Below are positions 15,927 to 23,178 of a DNA stretch of 37,660 bases, piece after piece; position 1 is the stretch's first letter, and every line of letters begins with the position of its first letter. Source of the stretch: Variovorax sp. WDL1 (lineage in GTDB: Bacteria > Pseudomonadota > Gammaproteobacteria > Burkholderiales > Burkholderiaceae_C); NCBI RefSeq assembly GCF_001541225.1, contig NZ_LMTS01000027.1:101307-138966 (forward strand), read 5' to 3'. The notes under the pieces were generated by a model. It saw only the letters and a program-made list of their open reading frames with translations, was not told where the DNA came from and ran no database searches. Position numbers and translations under genes: made by a program.

Positions 15927-16778
15927 TCAGGCGGGCTTCGCCTGGACGGCATGCCTGGCGGGGTTGAACGGCGGCTCGTGCTCGGAGAACCATCGCGCCA
16001 CGTCGGCGCAGGTTCCATACGAGACGTCGCCGAAGCTGCGCGTGTAGGCGATGAACTCCCTCAGGAGCGTGAGGCGCGAGGGGCGTCCGATCACCTGCGG
16101 ATGCATGACGAGGTTGAAGACGCCGCCCCACGTGCGGATCGCGTCGAACTCGTCCTTCCAGATCTGCAGGATGTGCTCGTTGGTGAAGACAGCGCGCGGG
16201 CTCTTGATGTGGAAGAGGCAGTAGATCGCGTCGTCCAGGCTCCAGTGCCAGGGGAGCTCCACGACGCCCGGCGCTCCATCGAGCAGCGTCGACCGGTAGG
16301 GCGTGTAGTCATCCAGCATCGAGCTGTCGTAGAGGAAGCCCTTCTCCTTGAGCAGCCGGAACACGTTGTGGCTGGTTTCCCCGGCCGGCGAGCGATAGCC
16401 GAGGGGCCGCTTGCCGACGATCCTCTGCAGCGCGTCAATGCCTTTTTCGAGCGCCTCGAGCTCGAGCTCCGGTCTTGACGGATCAACCCATTCATGAAGA
16501 TAGCCGTGATGCCCGATCTCGTGTCCAGCCTCCGCGATGGCTTCCGTCTGCGCACGGTGGAACTCCGCGGTCCACCCTGGCACGAAGAAGGTCGCGGGGA
16601 GCTGCTCCTCCTTGAGCAGCTCCAGGATCTTCGGGACCCCGACCTTCGCCCCGTACGTGCCCTGCGAGAGCGTGCCGGGGCGCTCCCAGTTCGCCGCGTC
16701 CCGGGCGATCCAGAGGGTTTCGGCATCGAAGTCGAAGGTCAGCAGTACCGAGACGCGCGAGTCGTTCATCCATTTCAT
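15927..16778 (-). CDS. Polysaccharide-deacetylase (NodB-fold) family hydrolase, PuuE / cyclic imidase-like
   Basis: 283 residues. The metal-site motif 1 is TFDFDAE (Asp16, Asp18), motif 2 is GHEIGHHGYLHEW (His91 and His95, H-x3-H), and motif 3 is GYRSPAGE. The PATFFVPGW segment and the length fit the PuuE-like allantoinase, cyclic imide hydrolase and Helicobacter PgdA branch rather than exported chitin or peptidoglycan deacetylases; no signal peptide is seen, so the enzyme is cytoplasmic. That branch opens cyclic amide or imide bonds. AGGAGA lies upstream of the ATG at 16778. Its position between transporter genes and near an amidase supports a role in hydrolysing an N-acyl or imide intermediate (inference). 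Confidence 0.88.
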   Translation of the reverse strand: MKWMNDSRVSVLLTFDFDAETLWIARDAANWERPGTLSQGTYGAKVGVPKILELLKEEQLPATFFVPGWTAEFHRAQTEAIAEAGHEIGHHGYLHEWVDPSRPELELEALEKGIDALQRIVGKRPLGYRSPAGETSHNVFRLLKEKGFLYDSSMLDDYTPYRSTLLDGAPGVVELPWHWSLDDAIYCLFHIKSPRAVFTNEHILQIWKDEFDAIRTWGGVFNLVMHPQVIGRPSRLTLLREFIAYTRSFGDVSYGTCADVARWFSEHEPPFNPARHAVQAKPA

Positions 16779-16834
16779 GCGGGGTTCTCCTGGTGTGTCG
16801 AGGGAGTCGGGTCGAGGGGCCTGAGGACGTTGCG

Positions 16835-17548
16835 TCAGTGTTCCGCCGCGGCCGCGCCGATGCCGATGTGCTGCTCGATCGCGCCGCTGCTGCGCAGCTG
16901 CTGTCCGTCGCCGGCGAAGACCGTGCGGCCCAGGTTGATCACGTGGTGAAAGTCAGCCACCTGTTCGCACACCCTCAGGTTCTGCTCGACGAGCAGGATG
17001 CCGATGCCCGAGTCAGCGATCTCCCGGAATGTCTGGACCAGCTGCTTGACGACGACCGGCGCAAGGCCTTCGGTGGGCTCGTCGAGCATGAGCACGCGCG
17101 GGTGGGTCAACAGCGCGCGCGCGATGGACAACATTTGTTGCTCGCCGCCCGAGAGTTCGCCACCTCCGTTCTTCAGCCGCTCGCCCAATCGAGGGAAGAG
17201 CTCGAGGACCCGCGCGATGGTCCAGCCGCTGTGCCCGGGCCGCGCGGCGATCTGCAGGTTCTCGTAGACGCTGAGCAGGGAGAAGATCCCACGGTGCTCC
17301 GGCACCAGTGCGATCCCTCGGCGGTTGATCAGGTCGGCCGTGAGCCCGGCGATCTCCCCGGTCTTGAGCGTGACCGAGCCCGAGGTGGGCTTGATCGAGC
17401 CTGCGATGGCCTTGAGGGTGGTCGATTTTCCCGCGCCGTTGCGTCCGATGAGCGTCGCGATGCCGCGCTCGGGCACGTGCAGGGTCACGCCCTGCAGGAT
17501 GTGACTCTTGCCGTAGTGGGCATGCAGGTTGTTGACCGAGAGGATCAT
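16835..17548 (-). CDS. ABC transporter ATP-binding protein, LivF type
   Basis: 237 residues, the usual LivF length. It begins MILSVNNLHAHYGKSHILQGV and has Walker A GRNGAGKST, the Q-loop region LVPEHRGIFSLLSVYENL, signature LSGGEQQMLSIARAL and Walker B VLMLDEPTEGLAP, then LLVEQN with the switch region. LVPEHRGIF...LSVYENL and EGLAP are specific to the LivF/UrtE branch. It pairs with the LivG-like ATPase. The ATG at 17548 has AAGGG upstream and is 10 bp after the amidase stop. Unusually the two ATPase genes are separated by the deacetylase-like, binding-protein and permease genes. Confidence 0.92.
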   Translation of the reverse strand: MILSVNNLHAHYGKSHILQGVTLHVPERGIATLIGRNGAGKSTTLKAIAGSIKPTSGSVTLKTGEIAGLTADLINRRGIALVPEHRGIFSLLSVYENLQIAARPGHSGWTIARVLELFPRLGERLKNGGGELSGGEQQMLSIARALLTHPRVLMLDEPTEGLAPVVVKQLVQTFREIADSGIGILLVEQNLRVCEQVADFHHVINLGRTVFAGDGQQLRSSGAIEQHIGIGAAAAEH

Positions 17549-17558
17549 GCGTGACCCT

Positions 17559-18950
17559 TCAGGACACCAGGACGGGACGTGCCTGGTCGCGAAGCCACCG
17601 GGCGAGCCTCGCAACACGCGCGTCCTGGTGCTGCTGGCCGATGAGCTGGACACCCACCGGCATGCCTGCTACCGCAAGCATGGGCAAAGTGATAGTGGGT
17701 GCCCAGAGTGCGGAGGAAGGCGTGTTCATGATCGGGTTGCCGGTGGCATGCGGGATGCCGGGGTCGCTTCCGGCGATGTCGCCCATCAGCGGCGCTGGCC
17801 CGAGCGAGCTCAGGGAGATCAGCGCGTCCGCCATGCCGCCCAGCGCCATGTGGCTGCGCTGCATCGACTCGCGGGCGGTCAGGAAGCTCCGGTACTCGTC
17901 GAGCGTCATCTTCCGTGCGAGCTCGAGCCGCCCCATCAAGCTCTCGCTGATCTCGCCGGGGTGCCTTTCGACCAGGTTCTCCAAGCTCCAGCGCATCTCG
18001 AATGCGGAGATGTCGCGAGACAGCGCGCTCGCCTGGGAGATGGCTCGCTCGAAGGCTTCGATGAGCGGGCTGTCGCGGCGGCGAAGGATCCTGACCCCCA
18101 TCTCCTCCAGCTGGTCGGTGAACGTCTCGAACGCCTTTCGTGCCCGGTCGTCCACCAGGGGCCAGCCCTCGCCTTCCATCACGATGAGTCGTGACGGCTG
18201 GCAGGCTGGCTCCAGCTGGCTCGGACCATAGAGGCCGGGGCTCCCTGGATCGCCTCCAGCTCTTGCCGCCATCTCGGCGGCGACGCTCCACAGGTCTTCC
18301 AGGCTGCCCGCGTGAACGCCGAACTGGCTTTGGCTGAAGCCCTGGCGCTCGCCGCGGTTGATCGCACCGTAGGTGGGCTTGAGCGCGTAGTTCGCGCAGA
18401 AGCTGGCCGGCCGGATGATCGAGCCGACCACCTGCGTTCCGATGCAGACCGGAACCATGCCGGCACCCACGGCCGCCGCGGAACCGCTGGAGGAGCCTCC
18501 CGGCGTGCGCGACGAGTCGAATGGATTGGTTGTCGGCCCGGGGTGCGACATCCCCAGCTCGGTGGTCACCGTCTTGCCGAGGACCACCGCTCCAGCCTCG
18601 CGCAATGCACGGATGGAAGCAGAGTCCTGGTTCGTGTGGTTGCCCTTGTAGAGGGGGCTGCCCATCTCGGTAGGCATGTCCTTCGTGTAGATCAGGTCCT
18701 TGATGCCAATGGGCATGCCGTCGATACGTGAGAGCGGCTTGCCCTCGCTGTAGCGCCGGGTCGACGCATCGGCCGCCGAGCGGGCGCCCTCCACATTCAG
18801 GGTCACCCAGGCTTTCACCGCGGGCTCTCGGCTCTGGATGACCGCGAGGCAGCGTTCGAGGTAGTCGCGAGGCGTGTCCGCACCGGCGGCGAACCTTGGC
18901 GGCGCGTCGAAGAACGTCAGGGATTGATGGTCGCGAGGGTCGTAGGCCAT
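17559..18950 (-). CDS. Amidase-signature (AS) family amidase
   Basis: 463 residues. The Ser-cisSer-Lys triad is complete: Lys84 in GIKDL, Ser153 in PGGSSSG and the nucleophile Ser177 in GTQVVGSIIRPA; the 24-residue gap between the serines equals that in FAAH. The oxyanion loop and the C-terminal MLAVAGMPVGVQLIGQQHQD are typical. AS enzymes hydrolyse primary or secondary amides to acid plus ammonia or amine; GatA is a relative but no gatB/gatC partner is present. It is the first gene of the long leftward operon, so amide hydrolysis, perhaps of the half-amide made by the NodB-fold enzyme, is a reasonable role. The start is the ATG at 18950. Confidence 0.92.
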   Translation of the reverse strand: MAYDPRDHQSLTFFDAPPRFAAGADTPRDYLERCLAVIQSREPAVKAWVTLNVEGARSAADASTRRYSEGKPLSRIDGMPIGIKDLIYTKDMPTEMGSPLYKGNHTNQDSASIRALREAGAVVLGKTVTTELGMSHPGPTTNPFDSSRTPGGSSSGSAAAVGAGMVPVCIGTQVVGSIIRPASFCANYALKPTYGAINRGERQGFSQSQFGVHAGSLEDLWSVAAEMAARAGGDPGSPGLYGPSQLEPACQPSRLIVMEGEGWPLVDDRARKAFETFTDQLEEMGVRILRRRDSPLIEAFERAISQASALSRDISAFEMRWSLENLVERHPGEISESLMGRLELARKMTLDEYRSFLTARESMQRSHMALGGMADALISLSSLGPAPLMGDIAGSDPGIPHATGNPIMNTPSSALWAPTITLPMLAVAGMPVGVQLIGQQHQDARVARLARWLRDQARPVLVS

Positions 18951-19255
18951 ATGCAGGTGCTCGATTTATCTCGATGTGGTCGTATTGAATAGCAATTCGC
19001 TAGGATCGATTGTAGAAGTTTTGCATTTGTCCCCAACCAGGGATTCGGCGTATTGACGATCGGAAAAAATGTGCTAGAGCACGCGTCGGGCAGTCGCATG
19101 GCAGGAGGGCATTGGCGGGAAGCCGGCGCACGCCGGCCCTGCAGCAAGGCGCAATTCCCGCTCGCTTTTCGCTGCTTCGCCCGCGCATTAGCTGGCGCGT
19201 CTCGGCGGCGCGGCACGGTGCATTGGCCGGACCGTCCATCCGGCCCGTCGGAGGC
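18951..19255. promoter_or_regulatory. Intergenic region: start of the amidase operon and end of the dioxygenase-aldolase-tctC operon
   Basis: These 305 bp must contain the leftward promoter for the amidase operon in the AT-rich part (18955-19075); TTGCTA with a GATAAAT about 18 bp downstream (minus strand) is a weak candidate. GTGCTAGAGCAC at 19071-19082 followed, on the minus strand, by ATTTTTT is a weak terminator candidate for the upstream operon. A 7-bp-stem hairpin (GGCCGGA / TCCGGCC, 19225-19245) lies just past the tctC stop. I see no gene here. Confidence 0.45.
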
Positions 19256-20230
19256 TCAGCTGCCGGACATCTTTCGGCTGCGGATGAAGTCGGCCTCGCT
19301 GCGATAGCGCTCGCCCAGGAAGGCGCCGAAGCGGCTCGGCGACGACTTCTGCACGGCCACCATCCCCATGCTCTCGAAGCGGGACTGCAGCGCGGGGTCG
19401 GCCATGCTCTGCGCGATCGCAGCTTCGTACTTGTCGAGCACCGCGCGATGCATGCCCGCGGGACCGACGATGCCGTACCAGACGGTGATGTTCAGCGCCG
19501 GATAGCCCAGCTCGGCATACGTTGGAACATCCTTGAGATGGGGCAGGCGCGTCGGCCAGGCCACAGCCAGCGCCTTCATCTTTCCCGACTCGATGTACGG
19601 GCCGACCACGGCCGACGTATCGCTCATGAAGTCCAGCGTGCCGGCGACCAGGTCGCTGGCTGCTGGCGCCGAGCCCCGGTAGGGCACGTGGACCAGGCGC
19701 CCTCCAAGGGCATGGTTGATGTGCTCGAGAACGACGTGGCCCAGCGAGCAATTGCCAGGGGTGCCGTAGTTCGGCGAGTCGACCGTCCTGCGCGCTGCGT
19801 CACGGAACCCCGCGAAATCGGACACCGAACCGGCGCGCCCGACCAGGATGGTCGGCATGTCTGCCACCAGGGCAATCGGAGTAAAGCTCTTGATGGGGTC
19901 GTACTTGAGGTTCGGATTGCACGACGGGTTCACCACATGCGTGGACACCGAAGCCATCCCGATCGTGTAGCCGTCCGGCGCGGAGGCTGCCACGGCTTCA
20001 GCGCCGAGCGCACCGCCGGCGCCGGCCTTGTTGTCGACGACCACCGGCTGCTGCAGCCGACGTGACAGCTGCTCCGCGACCAGCCGCGCCACGATGTCGG
20101 CAGGGCCGCCCGGCGCGAAGGGGACGACCAGCTTGATCGGCCTTGCCGGAAAGTCGCGCTCCTGACCGAGCACCGGCATTGCGGCCACGCACAAGGCCAT
20201 CGCGAGAGTGCCAAAAAGCTTGATGTTCAT
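19256..20230 (-). CDS. Tripartite tricarboxylate transporter-type substrate-binding receptor (Bug/TctC family)
   Basis: 324 residues. A cleavable signal peptide (MNIKLFGTLAMALCVAAMPVLGQ) precedes the TctC hallmark FPARPIKLVVPFAPGGPADIVARLVAEQL; VVVDNKAGAGGALGAEAVA and VPYRGSAPAASDLVAG are also diagnostic. Bug receptors bind carboxylates or other small anions in the periplasm. No TctA or TctB membrane genes are nearby, so it is an orphan receptor, common in Burkholderiales, or works with distant membrane parts or as a sensor. The ATG at 20230 has CGGAG seven bases upstream. It is the last gene of the operon that starts with the TauD-like dioxygenase. Confidence 0.93.
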   Translation of the reverse strand: MNIKLFGTLAMALCVAAMPVLGQERDFPARPIKLVVPFAPGGPADIVARLVAEQLSRRLQQPVVVDNKAGAGGALGAEAVAASAPDGYTIGMASVSTHVVNPSCNPNLKYDPIKSFTPIALVADMPTILVGRAGSVSDFAGFRDAARRTVDSPNYGTPGNCSLGHVVLEHINHALGGRLVHVPYRGSAPAASDLVAGTLDFMSDTSAVVGPYIESGKMKALAVAWPTRLPHLKDVPTYAELGYPALNITVWYGIVGPAGMHRAVLDKYEAAIAQSMADPALQSRFESMGMVAVQKSSPSRFGAFLGERYRSEADFIRSRKMSGS

Positions 20231-20241
20231 GTTTGCTCCGA

Positions 20242-20871
20242 TCATTGTGAAAGTTGGCTTGCCGAAACCTCAGGAAGAGCGAACTCGCTCAGCACGTAGG
20301 AGTGCACGTCGAAGTGGCGCGGCCAATGCGTATCGCGCCATGGCGGAAGCATGTACGTCCCGACGGCGAGGCCCCGGGTGCGTGCCTCGCCCGCATGGGC
20401 GATGACCTCCCGCGGCAGCTGATCGACGTCGCGCCAGTCGTCCACGCCCATGTCCCTGCACAGGTCGACCAGACCGAAGTGCACACCGCTGACGCCTTCG
20501 ATGCGCGCGATGGTCGCTATCGCGTCCATCAAGGCGGCGGTCTCGACCATGGCGACGATACGGGCTTCGTCCGAGCATTCACGGACACTCCGCACCACCG
20601 CCTGCAGCTCGCCGATGCTCGAGAAGCCCGGCACCATGAATCGCCGGCACCCGAGCCTGGCCAGCTTGCGAAGGAGCGGCAGATCATCGGCAGGCACCCG
20701 CACGACCAATTCCCCCGCGCAGGCCCTCAAGTGGTCGATGGCCCATGCAATGGTCTCGGCAGAATGAAGCCCGCCTTCGAGATCGAGCTGGAAAGTGCGC
20801 CATCCTTTCGCCATGAGCTGCGCCACAAGCCGCGGCGACCATGCAACAGGGTTGATCCATTGTTCCGGCAT
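20242..20871 (-). CDS. HpcH/HpaI aldolase / citrate lyase-like protein
   Basis: 209 residues, shorter than the usual 250-270. The fold is recognisable: FQLDLEGGLHSAET after strand 2, LVVRVPADD with the conserved Arg58, MVPGFSSIGEL, MVETAALMDAIATIARIEGV with metal-ligand Glu110, and HFGLVDLCRDMGV with Asp136 as the second acidic ligand. HpaI-type enzymes do pyruvate-dependent retro-aldol cleavage. The catalytic base sits in an E-H-(A/G)-P motif in HpaI; here the position reads EGGL, so His is missing, and the first strand seems absent. It may be a divergent lyase, or a CoA-ester lyase-like protein. The ATG at 20871 is five bases after the dioxygenase stop. Confidence 0.78.
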   Translation of the reverse strand: MPEQWINPVAWSPRLVAQLMAKGWRTFQLDLEGGLHSAETIAWAIDHLRACAGELVVRVPADDLPLLRKLARLGCRRFMVPGFSSIGELQAVVRSVRECSDEARIVAMVETAALMDAIATIARIEGVSGVHFGLVDLCRDMGVDDWRDVDQLPREVIAHAGEARTRGLAVGTYMLPPWRDTHWPRHFDVHSYVLSEFALPEVSASQLSQ

Positions 20872-20876
20872 GGCTT

Positions 20877-21941
20877 TCAGTGGTTGCTGGTCGAGTACCT
20901 GGCGAGCCCCACTGGCCGGTCGGCCTGCGGATCGATCCCCTGGCGGCCGTGGGCGTTCTCGTACACCAGCATTTCCTTCCTCATCGGGCGCGAGGGAAAG
21001 TCCTGCAGCCACAGCCGGTAGAGCATGCGGCCGTGCGCCGGGTCGGGATGGTTCTCGAAAGCGGTGCGCGCGTGCAGCAGCTCGTAGTTGTTCATCCACA
21101 GGATCTCGCCTGGCTCGAGCTGAAACTCCACGCGCACATCGGGGCGGTTGGCAACCTGGTCGAAGAAGTCCAGCGCCTCCACCTCGCGTTCGGTCAGCGG
21201 CACGCCGAGGTCGCGCTTGGCGACCTCGATGATCTCTCGCACATAGCGGCAGCTGACGAGCCCCTGCGACTCCGAGAACACGGGCACATCGTAGGGCGTG
21301 ATCTCCGGGGTGCCGATCGGGGCTTCGCCGCGCCGGTGGTAAGGGAAGCCGCGGACGAGGATTTCCAGGAGGTCCGGCCGTTCACGCCTGATGATTGCGT
21401 GGATTCGCAGGGAGCTGGCCAGGGCGCTCTCGCCGCCGGAGAGCGCCTTTCGCACGCACAGCAGCGCGATGATCTCGGCGGAATCGGTGTGCAGTTCCAA
21501 TTGACGATCGCTCGTGTAGCCGCGCGAGCTGTTGCGATCGCGCACCGCCACGTGGCCCAGCACGTCGCCGCTGGAGCTCTGGGACACCGCGTTGCCGAAA
21601 TGCATGCCAAGCCCGAAATAGATGATCTCGAGATCCGAATCGCTGTACTGCCCCGGAGGGAGGCCCTGCATCAGAACCACGCCCTCGCCCTGGCGCAGGC
21701 GTTGCAAGGTGAGGGCGAGCTCGCCGTCGAGCGCCGCGCTGGAGAAATCCTCGCGGGTCACGTCACTGAACCGAAGACCCTTGGCCTTGACGCGCGCCAG
21801 GCTGGCGGCGATGTCGGCCAAGGCCTGCTGGCTGAGCCGCTGCCTGAACTCCATGCGGCCGAACTCCGTGGCGTCCCATCCTTGCGGGTACTTTTTCTGA
21901 GACCATTCGACCGAAGGGTTCTTCGCCAGCAACAACGGCAT
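20877..21941 (-). CDS. TauD/TfdA-like Fe(II)-dependent dioxygenase
   Basis: 354 residues. The facial triad is visible as LELHTDSAEI (His151, Asp153) and ELLHARTAF (His290), with Arg305 in a position to bind the 2-oxoglutarate carboxylate. GEGVVLMQGLP, SGGESALASSLRIH and LEPGEILWMNNYELLHART are typical of the clavaminate-synthase/TauD superfamily. Such enzymes hydroxylate with O2 and 2-oxoglutarate. The substrate is unknown; the coupled aldolase-like gene suggests the product is cleaved. The ATG at 21941 has AAAGGAG seven bases upstream and that site is the 3' arm of a perfect inverted repeat; an in-frame ATG at 21968 lacks one. Confidence 0.88.
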   Translation of the reverse strand: MPLLLAKNPSVEWSQKKYPQGWDATEFGRMEFRQRLSQQALADIAASLARVKAKGLRFSDVTREDFSSAALDGELALTLQRLRQGEGVVLMQGLPPGQYSDSDLEIIYFGLGMHFGNAVSQSSSGDVLGHVAVRDRNSSRGYTSDRQLELHTDSAEIIALLCVRKALSGGESALASSLRIHAIIRRERPDLLEILVRGFPYHRRGEAPIGTPEITPYDVPVFSESQGLVSCRYVREIIEVAKRDLGVPLTEREVEALDFFDQVANRPDVRVEFQLEPGEILWMNNYELLHARTAFENHPDPAHGRMLYRLWLQDFPSRPMRKEMLVYENAHGRQGIDPQADRPVGLARYSTSNH

Positions 21942-22030
21942 TCGTGACTCCTTTTGAAAAGGAGGCATTGGGCGGCTCAGGCCCCCGGAGGGTCAATGCA
22001 TAGTTCTTCACACCCCTATTCCGTCCGGCA
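21942..22030. promoter_or_regulatory. Divergent promoter/operator region between the dioxygenase operon and its LysR regulator
   Basis: The 89-bp gap holds three inverted repeats. CTCCTTTT-G-AAAAGGAG (21948-21964) is perfect and contains the dioxygenase ribosome-binding site. GCATTG (21965-21970) pairs with CAATGC (21994-21999). ATAG (22000-22003) pairs with CTAT (22016-22019). LysR regulators usually bind such dyads between divergent genes, so at least one is likely its operator; no consensus -10/-35 was fixed. Confidence 0.55.
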
Positions 22031-22939
22031 ATGAAGCTCTCCACCAAGCGCCATCTCCCGTCCATCGCCAACATCGAATCGTTCTTGAGCGTTGCGCGGC
22101 TGCACAGCGTCACCGCTGCGTCGGAGGAGCTTTTCCTGACGCAAGGGGCCGTCAGCAAGCAGATACTGGAGCTCGAAAAGCACGTGGGCAAGAGCCTGTT
22201 CACCCGCAGCGCACAAGGGCTGCAGCCCACGGCAGCAGGGCGAGCCCTGTTCGAGCGGCTCTCGCCGCTGGTCGCGGACCTCGAGGATGCGTTCGGCGAG
22301 ATACGTGCCGAGGCGCGCAGCGTCTTGAACATCTCGGTTTCGCCGAGCTTCGGCATGGAGATCATTGCGCCCAACCTCAGCGACTTCATGGAAGCGAATC
22401 CGTGGCTGATGGTCAATCTCTACACCCGCCTCGGAGAAGTCGACCTCGACCGCGAGGGCCTCGACGCGGCCGTGGTCTCTGGCGAAAGCCGATCGAATGC
22501 CTATGCCAGCGAGCGGCTCTTCACGCCGGCGCTTTTCCCATACATATCGCCAGCGCTGCTGGCGCCTGGCGCGGAAGGCGAGCTCAGTGCGCTCACCCGC
22601 TCCAAGCTGATCGGCCTGGTGAACATGTCCAGCGCATGGCCTGATTACTTCGACATGCTCGGACTTCCCTTCTCGCCCTCGATGGTGGTTGCGAACCACT
22701 CATTGCTCAGCACCAGCGCCCAGGCCGTCATCAGTGGCTACGGCATCGCCCTGCTGCCCGAGTACCTGGCGGGCCAGCATGTGCGCACGGGGTTGATGGT
22801 GCGCATCGGGAACACGGCCTACCGGGGGTCGAACCCCTACTACCTGATGGCCCGGAAGCAGTGCGTCTCCGGCGAGCCCTACCAGCGCTTTCGCGACTGG
22901 CTGCTCGGGCTTCTGCGCAACATGGGGCAGCTGACCTGA
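22031..22939 (+). CDS. LysR-family transcriptional regulator
   Basis: 302 residues, standard LysR length. The N-terminal winged HTH reads PSIANIESFLSVARLHSVTAASEELFLTQGAVSKQILELEKHVGKSLFTRS (GcvA-like), followed by the linker helix and a type-2 periplasmic-binding effector domain (residues about 95-295) with LGEVDLDREGLDAAVVSGE and AQAVISGYGIALLPEYLAG. It is divergent from the dioxygenase-aldolase-tctC operon and is its most probable co-inducer-responsive activator. The effector is likely the substrate or a product of the dioxygenase (inference). Confidence 0.93.
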   Translation: MKLSTKRHLPSIANIESFLSVARLHSVTAASEELFLTQGAVSKQILELEKHVGKSLFTRSAQGLQPTAAGRALFERLSPLVADLEDAFGEIRAEARSVLNISVSPSFGMEIIAPNLSDFMEANPWLMVNLYTRLGEVDLDREGLDAAVVSGESRSNAYASERLFTPALFPYISPALLAPGAEGELSALTRSKLIGLVNMSSAWPDYFDMLGLPFSPSMVVANHSLLSTSAQAVISGYGIALLPEYLAGQHVRTGLMVRIGNTAYRGSNPYYLMARKQCVSGEPYQRFRDWLLGLLRNMGQLT

Positions 22940-23007
22940 AGGTCCTTGGCCCCGCGAGCGCAGGTTCCGCCCGCACTGCCCTACTCGCTGGACGGACAAC
23001 GTGAGGC

Positions 23008-23030
23008 AAAGAAAAACCCGCTACGCGGGG
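23008..23030 (-). terminator. Rho-independent terminator after tRNA-Arg
   Basis: On the minus strand CCCGC-GTA-GCGGG forms a 5-bp GC stem followed directly by TTTTTCTTT. It lies about 30 bp downstream of the tRNA 3' end, so it would end the tRNA transcript. Confidence 0.75.
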
Positions 23031-23060
23031 AAAGCGTGCGGGCTTTGAGGCTTCGATATC

Positions 23061-23135
23061 TGGTCCCGCCGCCAGGAATCGAACCTGGATCTCAGCCTTC
23101 GGAGGGCCGAATTCTATCCATTGAAATACAGCGAG
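23061..23135 (-). tRNA. tRNA-Arg (anticodon CCG)
   Basis: A 75-nt cloverleaf can be folded by eye. The acceptor CTCGCTG pairs with CGGCGGG with two G-U pairs, the discriminator is A and CCA is encoded. The anticodon stem CGGCC/GGCTG flanks the loop CTCCGAA, giving anticodon CCG, which reads CGG arginine codons. The T arm is CCAGG-TTCGATT-CCTGG. The D arm TTTC/GAAT has a T-T mismatch at 10-25, a small oddity. CGG is a frequent Arg codon in this high-GC genome, so the tRNA is needed. Confidence 0.9.
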
Positions 23136-23178
23136 AGGGGGCTTCAGGCCAGGGCCCGAAGCCCGTGATTATCACTGA

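Noticed and set aside
19053..19307. Small rightward frame (84 aa) preceded by TTGACG and TAGAGC in the gap after tctC
   Set aside because: No ribosome-binding site, no homologous look, and it runs into the tctC gene on the opposite strand.
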